Positions 14,201-22,294 of a DNA stretch of 64,000 nt are shown in pieces. Location: NCBI RefSeq assembly GCF_029931775.1, contig NC_079325.1, forward strand, positions 58,202,286 through 58,266,285, written 5' to 3'. Within the stretch, counting starts at the first letter, position 1, and every line of letters starts with the position of its first letter. The translations under genes and the position numbers were made by a program. The DNA is from Euleptes europaea. Taxonomy: Eukaryota; Chordata; Lepidosauria; Squamata; Sphaerodactylidae. The notes beneath the pieces are model-generated. The model searched no databases. It was not told the DNA's origin and saw nothing but the letters and a program-made list of their open reading frames with translations.

Positions 14201-17200
14201 TGTCGAGATTGTACAGCTGGCTTAAGCTTGTCTATTTTGTTATTGATATATTTGTTAATTTCTGTTCTAGACTCTTGTATTTTATTTGTTTTTTAAAATA
14301 TAAAGTTAAAATTAATACAAAAAAGAAAGAAAGAAGAGCCTTGCAGAACAGGCTCAGTTCTCTTTTGAATAAAGCTGAGCTGAAACTGCATTCAGCAGAA
14401 AATCTGGGAATATATTGGTCAGAGGAGTTGTGGGGTGCAAATCACAGAGGCTAGGCCAGGCTCCTCAAACAATTACCGGGTTTTGGACCAGGCAAAATGT
14501 CTTGGTTTTGTTCAAAACCTGGAAAAGGCCATTTTGTTTAGGAGGCTTTAAATGTGTAATTCGATTTGATTCTCTCTCCTAGCTTGATGAGCAATTTAAT
14601 GTTTTCCATCTGGTTGCACTTCCTGAGATTGCTAAGTGTTTTAAAAGTTTAAAACCATTAGTGCTGATTGTCCTCCTCTTTCTATCTGGAGTTATGTATG
14701 TATTTAGATATGTATACCCCACTCTTCTCCCCAGTGGAGACTCAAGTCATCTTACAGCATTGTCCTCTATCATTTTATTTTCACAACCATGTGAGGTAGG
14801 TAAGGCTGAGAGCATATGACTGGCCCAAGATTGCCCGGCAAGATTTCATGGCAGTGGTGATTCGAAACTGGGTCTCCTAGATCCTACTTCGGAACTCTAA
14901 TCACTACACCATGGAAGGCTTCCCAAACATATTGACTCTTCCTGCCCAAGACGATGTGGTAGCAGAGGATGAGAGCCAACTCAAAGGTGGAAAAAGAAAT
15001 TGCTGGAGGAGAGCTTCTCTCTGTGCACTGCACCCCTCCAGGCTCCGCCTTGGGCCCAAGAGAAGACTACCTGTCAGTCCTGATGTGTGGTTCCAGGGAG
15101 TCCTGAAGACAATGTGAGGCCTGGGATGAAGCGGGCCCTTCAACAGCTTCAGGTGTTTGCCTCTCACAGGCTGAACGTGAACCTTCTCTCCAGGGGCCAT
15201 CGTCACTCCTTGCTGGAGGAAAGAAAATCCTTCCCTTACGTTATTAGTCGTGATATCCAGTAGAAGTTTAAACAAAAAATATAATCAGTAATGCAAAGCG
15301 AAGGAGAGAAGCATCTAAATTATGGAAGGAAAACATTTAATGTCAGGACCAAACCAGAGACATAACAGGAATTCTGTGCTTGGAGCTTTTAGAATAATAG
15401 AGTTGGAAGGGGTTATAGTCCAACCCCCTGCTCATTGTTTGAGCAGGGGGTTGGACTATAGCCATTTTCCCAATTTGAAATGGCCCCCAATGGAAATGGC
15501 CCCCAAATGCCCCCCAACTTAGGAAGGTGATTAATCTGTTCCGCCTTCAAGAACCTGAAGTCTTTGTTGCCAGCACCACTACTAGGCTAAATCCAAAGGG
15601 ACATTTTTTAACTTACTGCTGTCTTAATGGTGAGTCCTTTCCCCCTTGCCTAGTAATTCTGGACGGCTTTTCTCCCTGTTCTCCCAGCTCTTATCTCTTG
15701 GTCACCCAAACTGAACACATTGCCTGTCAAGTTCTTCATACTTCTCTGCTTTGGAGGTGGGGGCTGAGACGATCATGTCTTTTTGTATTTGTAGAAGCAT
15801 GTTTCTAGCACTCAGCTTAAACTCCTTGAGCATAAGAGTTGCGTTCAGGAAATAATTACTGGAATAAAGACAATGAACTCACAAACCCTAGAAATCTTAC
15901 CATCTGCTGTTCTTTTTTCTAAACAAATTCTAAATTCTAGAACCGCTCAACTTTCAGATTTAGAACAAACTATAGAGGTTGAGCCAGTGTATGCAAAATA
16001 CTGACGACTGTGAAGCTTTAACTGATTTCATCAAAAGATTGAGCAAACACAGATTTCAACTGCTGGCCAACTTCCAGCAGTCAGACCAGGGTTGCCAACT
16101 TCCAGATGGGGCCTGGAGATCTACCAGAATTAGAAGTGATCTCCAGACAATAGAGATCTGTTCCCCGGGAGAAAATGGATGCCTTGGAGAATGGACTGTA
16201 GGTATTATACCCTGCTGAGGCCCCTCCCCAAACCTCACCCTCCCAAGAGTCCACTCTGTTGTGTATGTATTTAGTAGGGTAGTAAGCAAGGAGAGGTTTA
16301 GGAGCTTGAGTTCCGCACAAAGGATCCTAAACCCTGCTCGCCCTATTGGCTAAACAAACTGATCCTATTGGCCCTAAGCCAGCATGTCCCATTGGTCACC
16401 GAGAGGGTATTCCCCCCCATCACGGATCGCGGGGGAGTGGCTACAGGTGGCCAGGGGGGCATATAAGCAGGGCACGTTCAGTGTGTAAGTTAGTTCTGTG
16501 CTGAAATCAAATAAAACTGTGTTGTTGAACTCCGTCTCTGATCTCGTGAATCCTTCCCACGTAGACTTAATAGTGGCGACGAAGACTGGGGAGCGGCCCG
16601 ACTGACCTGCTGACTCACTCTCGTTCCGCCATTCACAGTGACCGGTTCGCTCCACAGCCCACTCAGATGGCCCAAAGCCTGGAATTCCACTTGCGTGACC
16701 AGGATCCCGGAGACTCCGTCGCCGAGTACCTCGCAGCGCTGCGCCATTCAAGGACCTTGATAGGACCCTGCAGGACCACCTCACCTTCGGCCTCCGCGAC
16801 GAGAAGGTCCGCCGCTGCATCGTGGCCAAGAAGGAAGTGAATCTGGCCACCGCCGTCGAGGAGGCCACCGCAGCCGAGACTGCAGCCAGGGGCGACCGCA
16901 GCCGAGACTGCGGCCAGGGGCGACCACTGCCGCGACTGCACCGCCGCAGCCCCGCCCCGCAAAGCGGCCCCTGTCCATTTTGGGGACACCAGCGACGGCG
17001 ACTCCGCGGACAAGGCCCACAAGATGTCCGCCAGGGTGCCCAAGCCACGGGACCCGGCATCGAGGGCCTGTGCCAGCTGCGGCAACCCCCACGACCACCG
17101 CACTTGCCGGTTCTGCAATGCCCGTTGCAAGGCGTGCGGTCGATCCGGCCACATCACCAAGGTCTGCCGCTCGTCGAGGCAGCCTCGCCAGGAGAAGGTT

Positions 17201-20200
17201 GGCGCCGCCCAACCAGTCCACACTCTCTCCGAGGATGATGACTACGAGTCCCTGTGCTGGGGCCGCCATGACCGCCGCCGCGTCCACACCCTTGCCCTGC
17301 ACAAGGTCCACGGCGTCAACAAGCTCTCTACTACCGTTTACATCGAGGGGACCCCCTGAGTGATGGAAATGGATTCCGGGTCTGCCCTCTCCATCATTTC
17401 CGAGGACACTTTCCGGGACCTTGCCAAGCGCGCCCCCCTGCCCGAGCTGGAACCCTCCAGTCTCATCATCACGGATTTCCAACGCCACCGTGTTTGGGTT
17501 TTGGGTGTCGCCCACATCTCCATGCAATACGGGTCCCTCACCAGCCGCCTGCGCCTCGTTGTGGTTGAGGGCTGCCGCGCCAGCCTACTGGGGTTTGAGT
17601 GGTTCAAAGCCCTCGGACTGAATATCACGGGCCTCCACCACCTCAGTCAGGCGTCGCTCGAATCTGTCTGGTCCGAGTTCGAGGATGTTTGGCGTGGCCC
17701 CCTGGGTTGCTACAAGGGGCCGCCTGTCCGCCTCCTCATCGACCCTGCTGCCGCCCCCATCCGTCTGAAGCCTCGCCGCGTCCCCTTCGCTCTCAAGGAC
17801 CGGATCGATGCGGAGCTCGATCGGCTCATCGCCCAGGGCATCCTGGTTCCGGTGCCCAACATGAGGTGGGAGACTCCGATTGTAACTCCGTTGAAGCCAA
17901 ACGGGGACGTCCGCATCGGCGCGGACTACAAGTGCACCCTGAATCGGGCTCTTCAGAGTCACGCGTACCCTGTGCCTGTCGTCAGCCACCTTCTGGCATC
18001 CCTTGCTGGGGGCCGGGTCTTCGCCAAACTTGAACTGGCCCAGGCAAAGTGAAGACTGGAACCACACGTTTATATACACTGAGTAGCAGTAAATATTTGC
18101 AGCTGTTCAATGCATGATTGTAGCACTGCACTCAAACGAACAAAACATTGTCCGCTCATGGACTTGTTAAAATATTGTCGAAGGCTTTCACGGTCAGAGT
18201 TCATTGGTTCTTGTAGGTTATCCGGGCTGTGTGACCGTGGTCTTGGTATTTTCTTTCCTGACGTTTCGCGAGCCGCTGTGGCAGAGGAGTAACACTGAAG
18301 GACATTGTCTCTCAGTGTCAAGTGTGTAGGAAGAGTAATATATACCCCTTTCTGTCTATATATTACTCTTCCTACACACTTGACACTGAGAGACACTGTC
18401 CTTCAGTGTTACTCCTCTGAAGATGCCTGCCACAGCTGCTGGCGAAACGTCAGGAAAGAAAAGCAAGACCACGGTCACACAGCCCGGATAACCTACAAGA
18501 ACCTATGGACTTATTGTTCATATAATTTGTTTTATGTATTACAAGTTGCATATATATGTAATGTGATATAAAAATATTATATCATTACTTGTTCATGTTA
18601 TAAAATTTTATATTTGGCATACTTACTGCTGATTTTGTTTCATAACCACCTGGAGGTTGGCAACCCTAGGCGGCGTGTTAGAAGCTAAATTGTTATGGTT
18701 CTAGTGAGTTAATGAACGAAAAAGAAAATATAAGAAAGAGCTTTTCTGGCTAAGAATGGAGGGAGTGTACACTGACTACATTCTAATAAATCAGCACTGA
18801 ATTTTGCCTACTTCCCTTTGCAATACAGGTCATTACATGATCCCAAAAATATACTGAGTTGAGACTACAAGAGAGCCAGTGTGTTGTAATGGTTAAGAGC
18901 AGTGGTTAGGAGCAGTGGACTCTAATCTGGAGAACAGGGTTTGATTCCCCACTCCTCCACATGAGTGGCGGACGCTAATCTGGTGAACCGGGTTGGTTTC
19001 CCCACTCCTCCACATGAAGCCTGCTGGGTGACCTTGGGCTAGTCACAGCTCTCTTAGAGCTCTCTCAGCCCCACCTACCTCACAGGGTGTCTATTGTGGG
19101 GAGGGGAAGGGAAGGAGATTGTAAGCCGGTTTGATTCTTCCTTAAGTGGTAGAGAAAGCTGGCAAATAAAAACCAAATCTTCTTCTTCTTCGAAACTCAC
19201 CAGCTGCCCTTCGCAATATCTGACTTGGCATTCCGCCCCTGGAGGGCTCAGGACCTTCCCCCCAGCAAAGCAGTTGCTCCAGAAACTCCTCAGCAAACTG
19301 GTGGAAGAATTCAGCCTTCGGTCACTCACGAACGAGGTGGAAAGGAGGACGCAGTCCTCTAGGAATTCAAAGGCATAGAGTTCCCCCCAAGCTGCAAGGG
19401 AGCATCGCTGGACTCTGCAAGGTGTTAGTCCAGACTGTCCTTCTTTGCAGGAGCAAGTGAGGTATGCAACCTCGAACTCAGGTGCTGTGAAAATTCGGAG
19501 TTGAGGTAGAAATGCCTGGAGTTAATAGAAGCAATGAATATTGACAAAATTGATCCGCATCTCATCACTCTTTCAAGCAATGTACGTTGGGAGTTTTAGC
19601 ATTCTTTTGGAGAATGCAGCTGAGTCCAGCCTGTGTCTGCCACCAGATGCCATGGCTGAAGGATGTTACTGGGAAGCATATTTTCATAACACACGTCATG
19701 CTGTTTGATGAACCTTCTGCAGAGGTGGCCCTCCCAGGTGCCAAGGGCTGGTAACCACCTCTGGTCGTACCTTTGGGATGCTGTTAAGAGCAACAAAGCC
19801 AGATCTGACAGATGGTGCCCAGTCCACCTGTAGTGCCTCCTTGTGCAAACCCCACTGAAATAACATGTTTTCAAAAGAGAAAGCAAAGGCCCTTCTTACC
19901 TTCCAAATCTGAAGTGGTACCAAAATAAGAAAATATATCTTGGGGATCCAAAGAAGCCAGAAATGTCTGCAAAAGAGAAAAGCTTTCTCTTTCCATTTGG
20001 AAAAGGGAAGGCAGAAAAAAAAATCAAATGCAGCAATAGAGGGATACATCTATTGGAACCAACTAAAATGTTTTCAAACAACATGTTGTTTGAAGGACCA
20101 GCAAAAAAGAAATCAAAAAGCACAACACTGACTTTTTTAAGCAACAGGGAAGTTTCTAAACATTCCTCATCAGAAGGAACCTCAGTTTAAGATAAAACAA

Positions 20201-20462
20201 AACAATAAACCTTATCAAGAAATACCGCCACTGCAAAAGTTTTATTCAAATAGGGTGGGGGGCTAACACCATACTATTAACGAAAAGGGCTGGATGCTTT
20301 GTGGGGCTGTCGGGTCCACATTCCGGAGCCATCAGGTCCACAAAAAGGAAAGAAGGGTTTCTTTTCTCTTCCCCAGGCCAAACTTACCGCTTGTGGTCTG
20401 GACAGCCGGAAAACTCCAAGAGAGAAGGCAGCGAGAAGGAGTGCCAGGGGAGTTACAGTCAT
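2256..20462 (-). CDS. ADAMTS13: ADAMTS13, 5' part (signal peptide, short propeptide, start of metalloprotease domain)
   Basis: ADAMTS13 is the secreted zinc metalloprotease that cleaves von Willebrand factor. Six minus-strand coding exons are visible: 20388-20462, 19900-19966, 13526-13665, 11497-11580, 8894-9018 and 2256-2402. All junctions keep phase and carry AG/GT sites, giving 212 codons. Residues 1-25 ([18 protein letters not shown]...) are a signal peptide. A Met at 20537 could extend the N-terminus, but I prefer 20462 because the hydrophobic segment then lies at the start. The propeptide is short, as in the human protein, and ends near a furin-like RVRK (residues 54-57). Residues 75-94 ([20 protein letters not shown]) and 165-207 closely match human ADAMTS13. 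The zinc motif HEIAH is at 208-212; my recollection of the human sequence is HEIGH. Later domains (disintegrin, TSP1, Cys-rich, spacer, CUB) lie beyond the left edge. Neighbour REXO4 is divergent, as in human. Confidence 0.93.
3095..4135 (+). mobile_element. CpG-rich DNA element with TA target duplication, long copy
   Basis: The terminal inverted repeats read CCGTATATACTCGCGTATAA on the left and end CCCGAGTATATATGG on the right. They are flanked by TA on both sides, which suggests Tc1/mariner-type insertion. Inside lie about seven units of roughly 81 bp of extremely GC-rich sequence containing TTCCTGGGCCGGCAGGAGG (3300-3865). Then come a near-palindrome around ATGGCGGC (3972-4005) and an inverted repeat of AAGGGAATTTCTTATTGACC (4017-4075). 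Open frames across it on both strands are by-products of the missing AT-rich stops. It lies in ADAMTS13 intron 5. Confidence 0.8.
5855..6215 (+). mobile_element. L1 LINE, 3' end of ORF2 and tail
   Basis: The plus frame reads [19 protein letters not shown]... then [13 protein letters not shown]..., followed by a stop. This is the usual C-terminus of L1 ORF2. An A-rich 3' UTR ending in a (TA)n run follows. The copy is 5' truncated to its last 360 bp and sits in ADAMTS13 intron 5. Confidence 0.65.
6240..6422 (+). mobile_element. GGGTTGCCAAC-type short element, 5' truncated
   Basis: Matches the family from the GAGATCTCC block through GAAAATGGCTGCTTTAGAG and CTCTATGGCATTG to a TGGCAATCCTAG end. 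It follows directly on the L1 tail at 5855-6215. Confidence 0.65.
6464..7077 (+). mobile_element. CpG-rich DNA element with TA target duplication, short copy
   Basis: Same terminal repeats and TA flanks as the copy at 3095-4135, but only 614 bp. The GC-rich core is reduced, and the segment carrying the palindrome is present twice. Two perfect 34-bp palindromes, 6574-6607 and 6913-6946, are centred on ATGGCGGCCGCCAT. The subterminal inverted repeat of AAGGGAATTTCTTATTGACC is intact at 6959-7016. Confidence 0.82.
7125..7312. mobile_element. Small foldback element with CTCTAGTGGTC-type arms
   Basis: Imperfect inverted repeats of about 60 bp face each other. The left arm holds TTGCTCCATCTAGTGGTC and TATTACACAGATT; the right arm holds AATCTGTGTAATA and GACCACTAGAGGGAGCAA. 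A short spacer separates them. This is the form of a non-autonomous DNA transposon; the superfamily is unknown. Confidence 0.6.
7388..7745 (+). mobile_element. CR1 LINE fragment, 3' part of ORF2
   Basis: Matches the CR1 block that encodes [14 protein letters not shown]... and the later [19 protein letters not shown] and [13 protein letters not shown] regions, with many breaks. It lies in ADAMTS13 intron 5 and is 5' truncated. Confidence 0.7.
8660..8880 (+). mobile_element. tRNA-derived SINE
   Basis: A B-box-like GGTTCGAATCC occurs near 8698-8708 in the context GACCCAGGTTCGAATCCCCA. The usual body follows (CCATGGAAGCTTG...GGGTGACTTTGGGCCAGT, GTTGTGAGGTTAAAATGGAG, TTGGGGAGAAAGG), then a TAAATAAATAAA tail ending close to ADAMTS13 exon 5. 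The A-box end is poorly preserved. Confidence 0.75.
9140..10282. mobile_element. hAT non-autonomous element carrying a solo LTR
   Basis: The ends CAGGGGTGGGGAA and TTCCCCACCCCTG are inverted repeats of hAT type. The 8-bp target duplication CTTTATTG is exact on both sides (9132-9139 and 10283-10290). The element carries no transposase. Its length is explained by a later LTR insertion at about 9785-10239. It lies in ADAMTS13 intron 4. Confidence 0.85.
9785..10239 (+). mobile_element. Solo LTR inside the hAT element
   Basis: Begins TGTTATTGAGACAGCAAGG and ends CCGTTTACCACA, with an AATAAA signal in GCAAATAAACTGTTTT. It is the same family as the minus-strand LTR at 41110-41905, sharing GACAGCAAGGTAGACTTCC, AAACTGTTTTCT and CTCAGGTCTCTCTC. 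A fossil with no internal region. I see no clear target duplication and it looks diverged. Confidence 0.65.
10773..10995 (-). mobile_element. GGGTTGCCAAC-type short element, minus orientation
   Basis: Reverse copy running from TAGGGTTGCCAACTCGG to the CCAGGTCCCACCTAGAAGTTGG end, with the family's internal TTTTCTCC and AATTCCAGGAGATCTCCAG blocks. Confidence 0.7.
10998..11320 (+). mobile_element. hAT-like short element (GGTTCTCAACCTTTTTGAGCC type)
   Basis: Starts near CAGGGGTTCTCAACCTTTTT, continues with GGGGGCACATTTGAATTCTGA, and ends near GTGGGCACCGTGGGACCCCTG. A second copy at 60906-61185 shares the start, the AATTCTGA and GCTGGGCAAAAG blocks, and the end. The inverted CAGGGGT/ACCCCTG ends point to hAT. 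Confidence 0.6.
11327..11476 (+). mobile_element. GGGTTGCCAAC-type short element, 3' part
   Basis: Partial plus-orientation copy from TCTCCAGACTGCAGAG to AGAGCTGGCAACCCTAG. Its end is 21 bp downstream of the ADAMTS13 exon 4 donor (exon 11497-11580). Confidence 0.65.
11718..11940 (+). mobile_element. tRNA-derived SINE
   Basis: A-box region GTGGTGTAGTGGTTATGAGT and B-box-like GGTTTGAATCC are visible, followed by the standard body (TTGGGCCAGTCACACTCTC, ACAGGGTTGTTGGAGG, GGGGAGAAAGGCAGGGGTAT) and an AAT-rich tail. It lies in ADAMTS13 intron 3. Confidence 0.78.
12086..12296 (+). mobile_element. GGGTTGCCAAC-type short element, near full length
   Basis: One of the clearest copies, from TAGGGTTGCCAACCTCCAGG to TAGCTGGCAACCCTAG, with all family blocks in order. 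The two ends pair as an inverted repeat. Confidence 0.78.
13018..13230 (+). mobile_element. GGGTTGCCAAC-type short element, distinct subfamily
   Basis: Starts AGGGTTGCCAACCTCCAGGT but reads ACTAGCTGGAGATCTCCTGC and AATGGCCGCTTTGGCAACTG where other copies read GGGGCCTGGAGATC and GGCTGCTTTGGAGG. It ends GAGGGACCTGGCAAACCTCG. This is a second subfamily of the same element. Confidence 0.7.
13940..14335 (+). mobile_element. L1-like LINE 3' end
   Basis: A plus frame around 14045-14085 reads [15 protein letters not shown], the form of the L1 ORF2 tail region. An AT-rich 3' UTR follows, ending in ATACAAAAAAGAAAG. Broken and 5' truncated. The assignment rests on a short match. Confidence 0.45.
14693..14912 (-). 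mobile_element. tRNA-derived SINE, minus orientation
   Basis: Reverse copy: the minus strand reads CCATGGTGTAGTGATTAGAG, then AGACCCAGTTTCGAATCACC (B-box region), CAGTCATATGCTCTCAGCC and the CCCCACTGGGGAGAAGAG tail region. Confidence 0.75.
15386..15466. repeat. Head-to-head CR1 3' ends forming a hairpin
   Basis: AGAATAATAGAGTTGGAAGG is the reverse complement of a CR1 3' terminus. It runs into CCAACCCCCTGCTC, and then GAGCAGGGGGTTGGACTATA, the same terminus in plus orientation. The two face each other across a short ATTGTTT loop. Confidence 0.55.
16088..16256 (+). mobile_element. GGGTTGCCAAC-type short element, cut by an LTR element
   Basis: Plus-orientation copy beginning GGGTTGCCAACTTCCAGATG. 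The family blocks continue to CCTCCCCAAACC and are then replaced at about 16257 by the LTR of the truncated Gypsy element. Confidence 0.65.
16257..18052 (+). mobile_element. Truncated Ty3/Gypsy element: 5' LTR, gag, protease, start of RT
   Basis: An LTR of about 315 bp (roughly 16257-16573) begins TGTTGTGTATG and contains an ATATAAGCAG TATA-like box and AATAAA. A primer-binding-site-like TGGCGACGAAG follows. The internal region shows the end of gag with a zinc knuckle ([14 protein letters not shown]), a protease region ([13 protein letters not shown]) and the first part of reverse transcriptase. It stops before the catalytic palm. The element is broken, with several breaks and most of pol, integrase and the 3' LTR missing. 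It is a different lineage from the chromovirus at 22549-28400 and lies in ADAMTS13 intron 2. Fossil of moderate age. Confidence 0.8.
18169..18504. mobile_element. Asymmetric foldback element, short copy
   Basis: The arms of about 150 bp are inverted copies of each other, including TTCTTGTAGGTTATCCGGGC, TTTCTTTCCTGACGTTTCG, CAGTGTTACTCC and ACACTTGACACTGAGAGACA. The left end extends about 35 nt beyond the right one (ATATTGTCGAAGGCTTTCAC). Flanks ATGGACTTGTT and ATGGACTTATT look like an 11-bp target duplication with one change. No coding capacity. Same family as 39821-40661 and 41182-41526. Confidence 0.75.
18868..19196 (+). mobile_element. tRNA-derived SINE, second subfamily
   Basis: Begins GCCAGTGTGTTGTAATGGTTAAGAG, with an internal duplication of the CCGGGTTGGTTTCCCCACTCC region. 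It ends GGCAAATAAAAACC(AAATC)TTCTTCTTCTT. The B box reads GGGTTTGATTCC. It belongs to a longer subfamily than the copies at 8660 and 11718. Confidence 0.7.
19187..19530 (-). other. Unassigned open stretch ending at a splice-donor-like site
   Basis: The minus strand is open for about 108 codons after a TAA. It holds [19 protein letters not shown] and ends [12 protein letters not shown] just before GTGAGT. It lies between ADAMTS13 exons 2 and 3 and is not repeat-like. Exons 2 and 3 already join in phase 1 and match the human order, so this stretch is not needed for ADAMTS13. I do not recognise it. It could be an alternative exon, another transcript or chance. Confidence 0.25.
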
Positions 20463-20789
20463 GATGTGAGAGTGAGCTGCGATGGACACCGCTGAGCAAA
20501 CAGAAACCTCGGATATTCTTTTGGAGCCTGGCTTCATGTGAAGCAGAAGCCTGGAAGTGTCCAGGGTCTAAACAAACAAGAGAGGTGTGTGTGCATGCGT
20601 GGGGGGGGGGTGTTGTGGAGGGGGTTTCGCTGGCCGTTCAAGGCCAGAGCTCTGCCAGAATATCCAGAGGGCGGAGGACACTCTTGGGCAATGCTTGTTT
20701 GAATGTAGCAAGTCACGATGGAAACAGGCGCTGCAGAGACGGTTTTAAAGAAGGAAGAAAGAAGCAGTTAAGCTACCCACAGGTCCAGG

Positions 20790-21024
20790 ATTGCCAGCCT
20801 CCACATGGGGCTGGAGATCTCCTGAAATTACAACTGATCTCCCGACTACAGAGATCACTTGTTTATTTATTTATCTAAAACATTTATTCCACCTCTGGAG
20901 AAAATGGCTGCTTTGGAAAGTGGACTGCATGGCATTACACCCTACCGAGTTCTCTCCTCTCCTTAAACCCCATCCTGCCTTCAAATCTCCAGGTATTTCC
21001 AAACCTGGAGTTGACAACCATACA
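20790..21024 (+). mobile_element. GGGTTGCCAAC-type short element with a small internal insertion
   Basis: Runs from GATTGCCAGCCTCCACATGG to GAGTTGACAACCATAC. Between the ACAGAGATCA and CTCTGGAGAAAATGG blocks about 30 bp of TTTATTTATTTA-type sequence is inserted. It lies upstream of ADAMTS13 exon 1. Confidence 0.68.
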
Positions 21025-21155
21025 ACAGGTCACAGCCCTATTCCCTGCACGCTTACTCAGAAATAGGCCCCATTGTGTTCAATGGAGCTCTCAAGTCAGC
21101 ATTCAGATGGGATTTTAGACTGCACCATAGTGATGTGTTCAGAAATAAGGACTTA

Positions 21156-21371
21156 GGGTTGCCAGCTCTGGGTTGGAAAATCCCTGGAGATTTGGTTGTG
21201 GAACCTGGGGAAGGGTTTGGGAAAGAGAGGAACCTCAGCAGGGCATAATGCCGCTGAATCTGCTCTCCAGAGCAGTCGTTTTCTCCAAGGAAACTGATCT
21301 CTGTAGTTTGGAGATTACTTGTAATTCTGGAAGATCTCCAGGCAACACCTGAAGGTTGGCAATCCTAGATG
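21156..21371 (-). mobile_element. GGGTTGCCAAC-type short element, minus orientation
   Basis: Reverse copy from TTAGGGTTGCCAGCTCTGGG to CACCTGAAGGTTGGCAATCC, with the family blocks in reverse order. Confidence 0.7.
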
Positions 21372-21649
21372 TAGTGCTAATTCAGACATTCATCCCTTGA
21401 GGGTTGTAGGATCCCCAGCATCAAACATGAAATCCATGGAGCAGGGCCTTGTGATGTCAGATCGAATAGCAAGATGTCAGTACTGTTGTTTCGATGCACC
21501 TGTAGGATTGAACCACATGGCCTCTAATAGTGTGAAGAGCCACAATCATAGGGCTTTGAAGGGGTGGACTATTCTTCACCAGGCACTCCAAAATCAAACA
21601 AAACATGGGAATTAGTTTTGTGCTAAGCATGAAATGTACTTGAGCTGTT

Positions 21650-22255
21650 GAAGTGCCTGTGATTATTATTATTATTTGAATGTATGCTTTTGTGTTCAGT
21701 TTGCATAATTGCTCTTACGGAAAAGCTAGGCCTAAAGTATAGGAGCTGGTTTGGAATACTGTGTATTCATATGCACACACATGGAAGCTTTGGGAAGGTT
21801 GGCATCGGGGGGCCATGAATCAGCCAGCTCACGCTGTCTGTGGCTGAGACAGGCTTTCACCAGTAAGCAGCGTATCTTCGGAATTACCTTTCCGTTGAGG
21901 AATGTGGTATCTAGTTACTTCCAAGATCACAAGACCTAGAGCTTGCCTAGAAACAACATCAGGCAAAATCTATAGGATAGTCTAATCAAAGTAAAGTATA
22001 TCCCTTACTTTACAAAGTAAAGTGTGATTGGGGCTTTTCTACGTCAATCTGCGTGTCAATAGCCATGGGCCTGCCCCCATATGAAAGCATAACGGTTTGA
22101 TGCTTCCTTTGTCTCTCTGGTGAGTACCCTGCATCTTCATTGTGGGCTATTTCACCCCAGCTCTGTTGTTTAGCTAAATAAAGAACTGGTTGTAACCTCC
22201 TCCTAATTGTCTTTATTGGACTCTATGAGACGATTAGGCATCTCACTGTTAATGC
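21650..22255 (+). mobile_element. Possible solo LTR of a retrovirus-like element
   Basis: A stretch of about 600 bp starts near TGTTGAAGTGCC and contains GCTAAATAAAGAACTGGTTG followed by TCTTTATTGGACTCTATGAG. This is the layout of a retroviral polyadenylation/R-U5 region. The boundaries are approximate and no target duplication was identified. A fossil, called from layout only. Confidence 0.35.
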
Positions 22256-22294
22256 CAGATAATCGCCCCTTGTTCCAATTTACATGTGCTAAAG

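Noticed and set aside
16663-17527. Long minus-strand frames opposite the truncated Gypsy element
   Set aside because: They mirror the GC-rich gag-pol coding strand and show no recognisable domain.
18645-18669. Continuation of the GGGTTGCCAAC element split at 16257 by the truncated Gypsy element
   Set aside because: The piece reads as the reverse complement of the element's start, not its missing end, so it is a separate fragment and does not mark the right border of that insertion.
19187-19530. Extra ADAMTS13 propeptide exon
   Set aside because: Exons 2 and 3 join in phase 1 and match the known protein directly; this stretch would shift the frame. Kept only as an unassigned stretch.
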